Under the pieces are notes generated by a model. The model worked only from the letters and a program-made list of their open reading frames with translations, was not told the origin of the DNA and did no database searches. 8,287 nt of DNA from Oscillospiraceae bacterium (GTDB lineage Bacteria > Bacillota > Clostridia > Oscillospirales > Oscillospiraceae). This document shows, in pieces, positions 1-5,400 of this stretch; positions within the stretch are counted from its first letter, which is position 1, and each line of letters opens with the position of its first letter. The stretch is taken from positions 1 through 8,287 of the forward strand of contig JAFTGG010000247.1 in assembly GCA_017458025.1 (NCBI GenBank). The letters are read 5' to 3'. Made by a program: the position numbers and the translations under genes.

Positions 1-218
1 CAGTCGAAACCGATATGCCGGGCGTTCATATCTATTCCGCCAACGGATTGCGCCAACAGGCGGGTCACGGCGGCGCGATGATGGGACCGCGCGAGGCGGT
101 GTGCCTCGAAACGCAGCTCTGGCCCAACGGCATGCTGTGCTACGGCTTCCCTTCTCCCGTGCTGCGCAAAGAGCAGCACATGCGCAGCGAAACGGTCTAC
201 GCGTTCTCCGTCGAATAA
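1..218 (+). CDS. galM: Aldose 1-epimerase (galactose mutarotase), C-terminal part
   Basis: Only the 3' end is present. The reading frame is open from the left edge (first full codon at base 3) to a TAA at 216-218, giving about 71 residues. The segment matches the end of the mutarotase beta-sandwich: a PGVHIYSANGL strand motif, then CLETQ followed by a WPN loop, then a FPSPVLRK stretch and a terminal TVYAFSVE strand. In characterised GalM enzymes the glutamate of the CLE(T/A)Q motif is the catalytic base; here it is encoded at 108-110. The enzyme interconverts alpha and beta anomers of aldoses such as glucose and galactose in the cytosol. A hairpin terminator follows six bases after the stop, so this is the last gene of its transcript. 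The start and the catalytic histidines lie outside the window. The family call is secure; the exact sugar is not known. Confidence 0.88.
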   Translation, partial: VETDMPGVHIYSANGLRQQAGHGGAMMGPREAVCLETQLWPNGMLCYGFPSPVLRKEQHMRSETVYAFSVE

Positions 219-223
219 CGGGT

Positions 224-251
224 AAAACCGGCGTCACATGACGCCGGTTTT
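224..251 (+). terminator. Rho-independent terminator after galM
   Basis: A perfect inverted repeat: arm AAAACCGGCGTC (224-235), loop ACAT, arm GACGCCGGTTTT (240-251). The 12-bp stem is GC-rich at its core and ends in TTTT, beginning six bases after the galM stop codon. Because the arms carry A- and T-tracts it would also work in the opposite direction, though no minus-strand gene ends here. Confidence 0.85.
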
Positions 252-253
252 GA

Positions 254-281
254 TTGCGTTTCCGGGATTTTGGTTTATACT
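254..281 (+). promoter_or_regulatory. Sigma-A-type promoter for the CmpB-like gene
   Basis: A -35-like TTGCGT (254-259), a 16-bp spacer and a -10 TATACT (276-281). It begins three bases after the galM terminator hairpin and lies just upstream of the Shine-Dalgarno at 290-295. The -10 is one base from consensus; the -35 keeps only the TTG. Transcription would start near 288, which leaves almost no leader, so the exact start is uncertain. Confidence 0.5.
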
Positions 282-289
282 GGATAGCC

Positions 290-295
290 GAGGTG
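290..295 (+). promoter_or_regulatory. Shine-Dalgarno that fixes a GTG start
   Basis: GAGGTG at 290-295 lies six bases before a GTG at 302-304. This supports GTG 302 as the start. The in-frame TTG at 254, which would add 16 residues, falls inside the promoter and has no ribosome site, only the terminator hairpin, in front of it. Confidence 0.75.
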
Positions 296-301
296 ATTTT
301 C

Positions 302-1042
302 GTGAGCACATTTCTGACCCTCGCCTATCTGTTCTTTCTCGGATCGCTGTTCGGCTGGGTGCTGGAGCTGTTCTTCCGCAAGTTTTTCTCCAGAGCGAAC
401 CCCGAGCACAAGTGGATCAATCCCGGCTTCTGCGTCGGGCCGTACGTCCCGCTCTACGGCTGCGGCCTGTGCATTTTGTATCTGCTTGCCGCGTTGGGCG
501 GCGCCACGGGCTGGGAGGACAGCATCGCGGGCAAGGCGCTGCTGTTTCTCGGCATGGCGGTCAGCATGACCGCCATCGAGTACATCGCGGGCGTTTTGCT
601 GCTCAAAGTCGCCAAGGTGCGGCTTTGGGATTACAGCATGCTGTGGGGCAACGTCGACGGGCTGATCTGCCCGCTGTTCTCGTTCTTCTGGGCGGCTCTC
701 GGCGCGGTATACTACTTCGCCGTCCACCCGTACATTCTGGACGCGCTGCGCTGGCTCGCGAACAACCTCGCGTTCTCGTTCGTGATCGGCTACTTTTTCG
801 GCGTGTTCACGCTCGACCTCGCGTACTCCGTTCAGCTTCTCGCACGGCTCAGAAAATTCGCCGACGAGAACGGAGTCGTCGTCAAGTATGAAAACCTCAA
901 GGCGCACCTCCATGTCGCGCGGGAACGCGCGAAGCTGGCGCCGCGTTTCTTTTTCCCGCTTTACACCGTACGTCCGCTTGCCGAGCATCTGCGCGAGGCG
1001 ATGGACGCTCTGGAGGAGCGGCGCGACCGACGCAAGGTTTGA
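302..1042 (+). CDS. CmpB-family putative ABC transporter permease (membrane protein)
   Basis: This encodes a 246-residue multi-pass membrane protein of the family named putative ABC-transporter type IV / CmpB (PF06541). Family hallmarks seen are GWVLE (18-22), the NPGFCVGPYVPLYGCG block (40-55), a WDYS element (109-112) and NVDGLICPLFSFFW (117-130). Hydrophobic segments lie at about 3-22, 50-66, 78-101, 120-141 and 155-178. A charged, probably cytosolic tail rich in Arg and Glu fills 180-246. The GTG start is chosen because of the GAGGTG at 290-295. No ATPase gene is adjacent, so the transporter label rests on the family name only; the molecular function of these proteins is not established. 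The stop codon at 1040-1042 lies inside the -35 box of the next gene's promoter. Confidence 0.85.
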   Translation: MSTFLTLAYLFFLGSLFGWVLELFFRKFFSRANPEHKWINPGFCVGPYVPLYGCGLCILYLLAALGGATGWEDSIAGKALLFLGMAVSMTAIEYIAGVLLLKVAKVRLWDYSMLWGNVDGLICPLFSFFWAALGAVYYFAVHPYILDALRWLANNLAFSFVIGYFFGVFTLDLAYSVQLLARLRKFADENGVVVKYENLKAHLHVARERAKLAPRFFFPLYTVRPLAEHLREAMDALEERRDRRKV

Positions 1043-1067
1043 CAGGCGCTCCGGCTTTCGCTATAAT
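1039..1067 (+). promoter_or_regulatory. Perfect consensus sigma-A promoter
   Basis: TTGACA (1039-1044), a 17-bp spacer and TATAAT (1062-1067): both hexamers and the spacing are the consensus. The -35 box contains the TGA stop of the upstream CmpB-like gene. Transcription is expected to start near 1074, about 30 bases before the thioesterase start codon. Confidence 0.9.
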
Positions 1068-1102
1068 GCTCTCCGACATCACACGGTAAGGAGCCTGTTT
1101 TC

Positions 1103-1516
1103 ATGGAATCTGACATCGCCGAGCGTAAGGCGCGGGAACTGACCGGCGGCAACGCGTTCGCCGTATTCAATCATCTGGAGGTCGAGCACGTCGAACCGGA
1201 CTACGCGGTTTTCAAGCTCGATATCCGTCCAGAGAGCAAAAATCCACGCGGCTTCGTCCACGGTGGGCTGCTCGCCGGCATGGCGGACAACGCCGCCGGC
1301 TATGCCGCCCACAGCGACGGGCGCACCTACGTCACGCAGTCGAGCCACATGAACTACCTGCACAATCAGGCGGAGGGGGTAATCCGCGCCGCCGGACGCG
1401 TGCTGCACCGCGGCAGAACGGTCTGCCTTGTGCGCGTGGACATCACCGGCGAGGACGGCGCGCTCCTCGCCACCGGCGAGGTATCTTATTTTTGCGTCGA
1501 TAGGGAGCGGACGTGA
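1103..1516 (+). CDS. PaaI-family hotdog-fold thioesterase
   Basis: The 137-residue length is normal for single-domain hotdog thioesterases. The sequence shows the PaaI signature: NPRGFVHGGLLAGMADNAAG at 47-66, with the HGG at 53-55 and an aspartate at 62 in the position of the catalytic acid on the central hotdog helix. It is followed by beta strands around 77-85, 93-101, 107-115 and 123-132. Such enzymes are cytosolic multimers that hydrolyse acyl-CoA thioesters; the acyl group cannot be read from sequence. The ATG at 1103 is preceded by TAAGGAG (1087-1093) with a nine-base spacer. The gene is a single transcription unit, with its own consensus promoter at 1039-1067 and terminator at 1554-1584. 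It has no visible functional link to either neighbour, so it may be a housekeeping enzyme that releases CoA from stalled acyl-CoAs. Confidence 0.88.
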   Translation: MESDIAERKARELTGGNAFAVFNHLEVEHVEPDYAVFKLDIRPESKNPRGFVHGGLLAGMADNAAGYAAHSDGRTYVTQSSHMNYLHNQAEGVIRAAGRVLHRGRTVCLVRVDITGEDGALLATGEVSYFCVDRERT

Positions 1517-1553
1517 TACGATTCCCTGATAAAATACTTCCATTTTACCAGAG

Positions 1554-1584
1554 AGGCAGCGCGGCGACCCGCGCTGCCTGTTTT
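1554..1584 (+). terminator. Rho-independent terminator after the thioesterase gene
   Basis: An 11-bp perfect stem AGGCAGCGCGG (1554-1564) / CCGCGCTGCCT (1569-1579) with a CGAC loop, followed by GTTTT (1580-1584). It lies 37 bases after the thioesterase stop. A second small hairpin, GCGCC-ATC-GGCGC then TTT, follows at 1585-1600 and may act as backup. Confidence 0.88.
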
Positions 1585-1600
1585 GCGCCATCGGCGCTTT

Positions 1601-1625
1601 AAAAAGCAGAATACCTCTACTTTTT
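1601..1625 (-). terminator. Probable terminator of the minus-strand DUF4353 gene
   Basis: On the minus strand, AAAAAGTAGA (1625-1616) pairs with TCTGCTTTTT (1610-1601) around a five-base loop, with one G-U pair. The T-run forms part of the distal arm. It begins 14 bases after the stop of the DUF4353 gene. The AT-rich stem makes it weaker than the neighbouring plus-strand terminator. Nothing else is seen in the 123-base gap 1517-1639. Confidence 0.5.
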
Positions 1626-1639
1626 CAGGCATTTCAGTA

Positions 1640-3409
1640 TCAGTTGGCGGATAAATCGCCGCCGCGGTTCCCGCGGCCTCCCCCGCCTGGGCCGCCGCGT
1701 CCACCGAAGAAGAAGCCGCTGTCGGAGCCGTCTCCGCTTTCGCCGTCGGACGAGCCGCGACCGAAGCCGCCGCCCATCATACCGCCGCCGAAGCCGCCCA
1801 TACCGCTGCTCTCGCCGAGCGTGGTCACAATCTCCTCAAGCGTGATCTCCTCCTCGCTGTCGCCGATGGCGAGGGTGTAGGTCTCGCCAAGCGCCATGTC
1901 GGGGCAACTGAGGGTCAGGTAGGTGAAGCTGCACGGGATTTCCCAGCTCAGCAGCACGCTGCCGCCCGCGTCCTTAAGCGTGACCGCCGTACCCGCCGCC
2001 GCGCCGGTGGCGTAGGCGATGGAGGGCTGCGCCGAGGTGTCGTCGAAGCTCTCCGCCATAGACGCGCCGCCCGCGGCGATGATCGTGCCGCCGCTGATCT
2101 CCGCGACGCCGCCGTTCTCGCTGCCGTAGTCGAGCGCGTTGTTGCTGCCGTTGCCGTTCAGGCTCACAAGGATCGTGCCGCCCTCGATGTAGATGCTTCC
2201 GTTGGAGTCGAGGCCGTCCGCGTCCTGCGCGTTCTCGTTGATGATCATAATATTGCCGCCGGTGATGCGGATATAGATCTCCGCATCCTCGTCCGCGGAC
2301 GCGTCGGCGCTCTGCCGCGCGTCCATCTCCGGCGTCTCGGGGCGCTCGCCGTCAGACCCGCTCCAATCGGGCGGCTCCGGCATCTCGCCGTCGCCGAACA
2401 TCTCGCTGAAGTCCGGCGCCTCACCGTCAAACGCGCCGAAGTCCGGACGCTCGCCGGTTTCGCTGCCGGAAGTCTCGCCGTCCGAGGCTTCGCCGCGCCA
2501 TCCGAAGCCGCCGCCCATCATGCCGCCGAAACCGCTGCCGCCGCCGTTGGCGTTAAAGCCGTCGTCGGTCGGATAGATCATGATGTCGCCGCCGGCGACC
2601 TCGATGATAGGCGCCTCGACGCCCTCGTAGCACTCGGTGATGAGGAGCGTGCCGCTCTCGATATAGATATCCGTGTCGGAGTGGATCGCGTCGTCGCCCG
2701 CCGCGATGGTCAGGCTCGCGTTCGCGAAGCGGAAGCTGTCGTTGACGTGCAGACCGTCCTGCGGGCAGGCGATCGTGATCGTGCCGCCCGTGATCTTGAG
2801 GTCGTCGTTCGCGTCGACGCCATGCTTATAGTTCGCCACGATGTCGAGGCTGCCGCTGCCGTTGACGGTCAAATCGTCGTGCGTGAAAATGACGCCGCCG
2901 GTGTTGTCGCCGAGCGCCTCGTCGGAGTAGGTTTCGCCGCTCTCCATGCGGTTCTCGCTGCCCGCGGCGAGCGTCAGGAACACCTTCTGCGCCTGCTCGA
3001 CGCGCAGACACGCGTCGTCGGAGCAATAGAGCTCCACGCCGTCGAGCAGGATAAAGACTTTCGACGAGTCGTACGCGTCCACGATGATGCTGCCGTCCGT
3101 CAGCGTGCCGGAGAACACATAGTACCCCGCGCCCGTGATGACGACGTCGCCGTCGTAGAAGTACGCGCCGTTGCCGCTGACCTTTGCGCTGCCGCCGCTG
3201 AGCGTGACGGTCGCCGTCGCGTTCGAGGCGTCCCAATCGCCGTTTAAGTCGTTGGCGGTGAAGTACGCCGTTTCCTCGTACGCCTCCGCGTCCTCGTCGA
3301 CGACCTTCTCGATGCCCAGCGCCTCGCCGTTCATGAAGCCGATCGTCAGCAGCAGTCCCAGCGCCAGCACGACGGCAGCGATCTTGTCAAAGTGTTTGCT
3401 GGTTGACAT
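1640..3409 (-). CDS. Exported carbohydrate-binding beta-helix protein (DUF4353 / Cthe_2159-like)
   Basis: This encodes 589 residues. A short charged N-terminus and a hydrophobic stretch at about 10-26 form a signal peptide or anchor; there is no lipobox cysteine. From about 48 to 446 the protein repeats right-handed beta-helix turns: GG-x-I-x-I strands (for example ITGGTITI 206-213, ITGGNIMII 382-390, IEGGTILVS 408-416) alternate with DG-type turns (HGVDANDD 196-203, DGLHVND 218-224, DAIHSDTD 240-247, DGLDSNG 398-404). This is the pattern of the DUF4353 (PF14262) family. Its studied member, Cthe_2159 of Clostridium thermocellum, binds cellulose and polygalacturonate. A Gly/Met-rich then acidic Pro/Glu/Asp-rich stretch (288-376) interrupts the helix, and a second Gly-rich tail ends the protein (536-589). 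The start at 3409 is chosen over upstream in-frame codons because GGAGG lies seven bases before it. It is the last gene of the VTC-DUF4956 block. The family call is good; the ligand is unknown. Confidence 0.85.
   Translation of the reverse strand: MSTSKHFDKIAAVVLALGLLLTIGFMNGEALGIEKVVDEDAEAYEETAYFTANDLNGDWDASNATATVTLSGGSAKVSGNGAYFYDGDVVITGAGYYVFSGTLTDGSIIVDAYDSSKVFILLDGVELYCSDDACLRVEQAQKVFLTLAAGSENRMESGETYSDEALGDNTGGVIFTHDDLTVNGSGSLDIVANYKHGVDANDDLKITGGTITIACPQDGLHVNDSFRFANASLTIAAGDDAIHSDTDIYIESGTLLITECYEGVEAPIIEVAGGDIMIYPTDDGFNANGGGSGFGGMMGGGFGWRGEASDGETSGSETGERPDFGAFDGEAPDFSEMFGDGEMPEPPDWSGSDGERPETPEMDARQSADASADEDAEIYIRITGGNIMIINENAQDADGLDSNGSIYIEGGTILVSLNGNGSNNALDYGSENGGVAEISGGTIIAAGGASMAESFDDTSAQPSIAYATGAAAGTAVTLKDAGGSVLLSWEIPCSFTYLTLSCPDMALGETYTLAIGDSEEEITLEEIVTTLGESSGMGGFGGGMMGGGFGRGSSDGESGDGSDSGFFFGGRGGPGGGGRGNRGGDLSAN
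1761..1780. repeat. Copy 1 of a 20-bp direct repeat encoding Met-Met-Gly-Gly-Gly-Phe-Gly
   Basis: The 20-base string at 1761-1780 recurs identically at 2502-2521. Both lie inside the DUF4353 gene and in the same frame. This copy encodes part of the C-terminal Gly/Met-rich tail (about residues 543-549). Confidence 0.8.
2502..2521. repeat. Copy 2 of the 20-bp direct repeat within the DUF4353 gene
   Basis: Identical to 1761-1780. This copy encodes the Gly/Met-rich start of the internal linker (about residues 296-303). The identity at DNA level suggests duplication or recombination between the two low-complexity segments, about 740 bp apart. Confidence 0.8.
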
Positions 3410-3422
3410 AATTATTCCTCCG

Positions 3423-3446
3423 TGCCATGCCGCTTGCGGCATGGCA
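3423..3446. repeat. Perfect hairpin abutting the DUF4353 Shine-Dalgarno
   Basis: TGCCATGCCGC (3423-3433) and GCGGCATGGCA (3436-3446) are perfect reverse complements around TT. On the minus-strand transcript the stem ends one base before the GGAGG ribosome site (3421-3417). No T-run follows, so it does not look like a terminator. It lies in the 91-base gap between the DUF4956 and DUF4353 genes, which also holds a small GCCGC-ATAA-GCGGC hairpin (3456-3469). Possible roles are an mRNA stability or processing element that sets different levels of the two proteins, or a dispersed repeat. Confidence 0.75.
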
Positions 3447-3500
3447 TCAGCCATATTTCGCGGTTGCCGCATAAGCGGCGAGCAAAACGGCGATTCAACG

Positions 3501-4172
3501 TCAGCCCATATAGTCGCCGTTGTAGCTGACAAGCACCGCGCTCGACACGCCTTCCATGTCGGCGAGGGCGTTGACGAAGCCGGTGTCCTCCCCCTTGAGG
3601 CGCACCTCGCAGTTGACCTCGACGAGGCCCTTCTGCGCGGTCTTGCTCTTGACGACGCACTTGTTCGTGTTCTCGCCGAGGTACGCGAGCGCCTTGCGCT
3701 CCGTCTCGGTGCCGTCGCACTGGATAACGACGATGTACGGGTTCAGGTGGCTCTTACGATTCACAAAGACGAGCAGGATCACGCCGATGATGAGGCTGCC
3801 GAACACCGCCAGCGGAATAAGCCCCGCCGCGAGCACGATGCCCGCCGCGATGGACCAGAACAGGAACGCGATGTCGAGCGGCTCCTTGATGGCGGTGCGG
3901 AAACGGACGATGGACAGCGCGCCCACCATACCGAGCGACAGCACCACGTTCGACGTGACCGCCAGAATGACGAGTGTCGTAATCATCGTCAGCGCGATCA
4001 GCGTGACGCCGAAGCTGGACGAGTACATGACGCCCTGATAGGTCTTTTTGTAGACGAAGAAAATAAACACTCCGACGGCGAACGCCAGCGCGAGGGCGAG
4101 CACCATGTCGAACGGTTCGACGGCGCTCACGTTGCTGAGGAAGCTGGATCTGAAAATATCATTGAAAGTCAT
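3501..4172 (-). CDS. DUF4956 membrane protein with C-terminal ACT-like domain
   Basis: This encodes 223 residues, the usual size for DUF4956 (PF16316). Hydrophobic segments lie at about 22-42, 55-78, 100-118 and 119-137. The conserved family block SLGMVGALSIVRFR (79-92) and KEPLDIAFLFWSIAAG (96-111) is intact, including R90, R92, K96, E97 and D100. The soluble tail (144-220) reads as beta-alpha-beta-beta-alpha-beta, like an ACT or ferredoxin-like domain, with strands near 145-150, 171-177, 182-191 and 211-217; this fold call is my inference. The ATG at 4172 has AGAAGGA eight bases upstream. The start is 24 bases after the VTC-domain stop, so the two are almost certainly co-transcribed. DUF4956 genes are commonly found beside VTC-domain and CotH or DUF4353 genes in Firmicutes and other phyla. 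Function is unknown. The membrane block resembles MgtC-type proteins (see findings). Confidence 0.9.
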   Translation of the reverse strand: MTFNDIFRSSFLSNVSAVEPFDMVLALALAFAVGVFIFFVYKKTYQGVMYSSSFGVTLIALTMITTLVILAVTSNVVLSLGMVGALSIVRFRTAIKEPLDIAFLFWSIAAGIVLAAGLIPLAVFGSLIIGVILLVFVNRKSHLNPYIVVIQCDGTETERKALAYLGENTNKCVVKSKTAQKGLVEVNCEVRLKGEDTGFVNALADMEGVSSAVLVSYNGDYMG

Positions 4173-4196
4173 GATTGTTGTCCTTCTTTCTATGTG

Positions 4197-4889
4197 TTAG
4201 CCGTAGATGCGGCATTGCGCGTATTTGGAGAACGCGTTGGCGCGGCGGCCCGGAAGCTGCACCGCGTCGCGAATGATATCGGGCAGATATTCGTCCCACT
4301 TGACTTCGAGGATGATCGGCGCGTCGCCCGCGGGGACGGTCGCGCAGTTCACGTCGAGAAAGTCCGTGCAATTGAGTCCCGTGCGAATATTGTAGTCCAG
4401 CGTCACGCGGACGTTGCCCGGACCGAAGACGAACGGCTCGCGGTCATAGTCGACGATGGTCCTGGGCCGCAGGCCCTGCGAGCGCATCTTGGCGTACAGC
4501 TCGCGCACCAGACCGCGCTCGTCCGCCGCCATCCATTCGATCCTGCCGTCGACGATGCTCTGCGCCTCCCCGGCGGTCAGCGGCGCGCTCAGCTTGTTGC
4601 ACAGACCGTTGATCTTACTTTTCTTCTCCAGATGAATGACGGACTTGTCGCCGTTATAATAGCGAATACGGAATTTCTCGCGCATATTGACGCCGTCGAT
4701 CTTCTCGCGCAGCGCCTTATCCGCCGCGTTGTCGAAGTAGAGGCTGCGGATCAGGTACTTGCCGCCCACCGCGTGCTTGTCCGGCTTGGCCACCGCCATC
4801 ATGCGCTGGCGGATCGCGATGCGGTCCGAGGGCGTGATCTCGATCTTCCACTCATGACGGAATTTCCGTCCCTGATCGGTGATAGGCAT
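4197..4889 (-). CDS. VTC-domain polyphosphate polymerase-like protein
   Basis: This encodes a 230-residue soluble protein that matches the VTC domain (PF09359), a triphosphate tunnel metalloenzyme fold. Tunnel-type charged strands appear in order: FRHEWKIEI (10-18), RSLYFD (48-53), REKFRIRYYNG (70-80), HLEKKSK (86-92), RTIVDYDREPF (143-153), RVTLDYNIR (161-169), ILEVKWDEYLP (193-203) and SKYAQCRI (221-228). These supply the Lys/Arg/Glu residues that line the tunnel in yeast Vtc4, which makes polyphosphate from ATP. Unlike Vtc4 it has no SPX sensor and no fused membrane domain; the next gene, a DUF4956 membrane protein, may supply the membrane part. The start is ATG 4889, with GAGGTGA (4903-4897) seven bases upstream; the in-frame extension to 4949 overlaps the promoter. 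Polyphosphate synthesis is inferred from the family; hydrolysis or transfer of another phosphate polymer is possible. Confidence 0.88.
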   Translation of the reverse strand: MPITDQGRKFRHEWKIEITPSDRIAIRQRMMAVAKPDKHAVGGKYLIRSLYFDNAADKALREKIDGVNMREKFRIRYYNGDKSVIHLEKKSKINGLCNKLSAPLTAGEAQSIVDGRIEWMAADERGLVRELYAKMRSQGLRPRTIVDYDREPFVFGPGNVRVTLDYNIRTGLNCTDFLDVNCATVPAGDAPIILEVKWDEYLPDIIRDAVQLPGRRANAFSKYAQCRIYG

Positions 4890-4928
4890 TTGATTGTCAC
4901 CTCTTTTCCTCTTGTTGAGGTTGCCGGC

Positions 4929-4959
4929 ATTATATGCCAACGAACCCAAAAAGTGTGAA
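4929..4959 (-). promoter_or_regulatory. Possible promoter for the VTC-DUF4956-DUF4353 genes
   Basis: On the minus strand a perfect TATAAT (4934-4929) lies 39 bases before the VTC start codon. The best -35 is TTCACA (4959-4954), at a long 19-bp spacing, so this may be weak or need an activator. An imperfect inverted repeat (GGCAT/ATGCC, 4926-4938) overlaps the -10. It lies in the 82-base gap after the DUF3783 gene; read-through from that gene is also possible. Confidence 0.5.
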
Positions 4960-4971
4960 ATGGATTTGAAG

Positions 4972-5346
4972 CTACTGTGAATTTTTTAAAAACTCGTGCT
5001 CGCGCGTAACTTCCGTTATAAGTTGACATAATGTCCACGCTTTGTTTTGCCCGGTCAGCACCGCCTTGTACGGCACGGAGACGCCCGCGCGGCGCATATT
5101 GGCGAGCAGGCGGTCGAGCTGCTTGTCGCCGAGCGCGCAGAGCAGCATAAATTCGGTCTCCGGCACGCTCTCCGGCGGCGCGGCCGACGCCGCGGCATTG
5201 GTCGAGGCAAGGCGGCCCACGGTCTCGCCGAGCTGCTGAGCGCCGACGGTCAGCGTCAGGAGCTTCATCTCGCGCAGGATCGCGCGGAGCGCCTTTCCCT
5301 TCTCCGTCTCGTCGCCCAAATGGTAAAGAAGCACCTTTGCGCGCAT
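4972..5346 (-). CDS. DUF3783 domain protein
   Basis: This encodes 124 residues, soluble, with no signal or membrane segment. The C-terminal part (about 65-120) matches DUF3783 (PF12646): a FMLLCAL strand, a KQLDRLLANMRRAG helix and the closing VPYKAVLT, NKAWT and REHEFL elements. The N-terminal MRAKVLLYHLGDETEKGKAL segment is typical of the longer family members, and 48-62 is an Ala/Ser/Pro-rich linker. The family occurs in Firmicutes and no biochemical role is known to me. The ATG at 5346 is preceded by a GC-rich GGGGCGG rather than a strong Shine-Dalgarno; a TTG directly before it (5349) is an alternative start. It has its own promoter at 5379-5406 with an overlapping inverted repeat, and lies 82 bases upstream of the VTC gene in the same direction. 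No hairpin terminator is evident between them, so it may lead that operon. Confidence 0.8.
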   Translation of the reverse strand: MRAKVLLYHLGDETEKGKALRAILREMKLLTLTVGAQQLGETVGRLASTNAAASAAPPESVPETEFMLLCALGDKQLDRLLANMRRAGVSVPYKAVLTGQNKAWTLCQLITEVTREHEFLKNSQ

Positions 5347-5360
5347 CAAAACCGCCCCGT

Positions 5361-5400
5361 TTCACAAAAGATGGTTGGATTATAGCACAACTTTTGTGAA
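5361..5400. promoter_or_regulatory. Candidate operator: 10-bp inverted repeat around the -10 box
   Basis: TTCACAAAAG (5361-5370) and CTTTTGTGAA (5391-5400) are perfect reverse complements separated by 20 bases. Their centres are 30 bp apart, about three helical turns. For the minus-strand promoter, one arm fills the -35/-10 spacer and the other covers the likely transcription start, as expected for a repressor site. The plus-strand aroB promoter begins only 21 bp away, so a bound regulator could affect both. Confidence 0.6.

Noticed and set aside
238..891. Alternative plus-strand frame overlapping the CmpB-like gene, and a minus-strand frame at 275-988
   Set aside because: The first is Arg-rich, with no membrane or domain pattern, and begins inside the galM terminator hairpin. 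The second is a charged antisense shadow.
1640..1810. RGG-like C-terminal tail suggesting RNA binding, or a collagen-like repeat
   Set aside because: The protein has an export signal and beta-helix domain, so RNA binding is unlikely, and the glycines do not follow a Gly-X-Y period.
3410..3532. N-terminal extension of the DUF4353 protein by 41 residues
   Set aside because: It would overlap the end of the DUF4956 gene and put the signal segment far from the N-terminus; the ATG at 3409 has a strong GGAGG.
3171..4958. A 595-codon plus-strand open frame opposite the DUF4956, VTC and DUF4353 genes
   Set aside because: It lies antisense to three genes with clear families, has no recognisable domain and is rich in Arg, His, Asp and Val as GC-rich shadows are. 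Open length alone is not evidence here.
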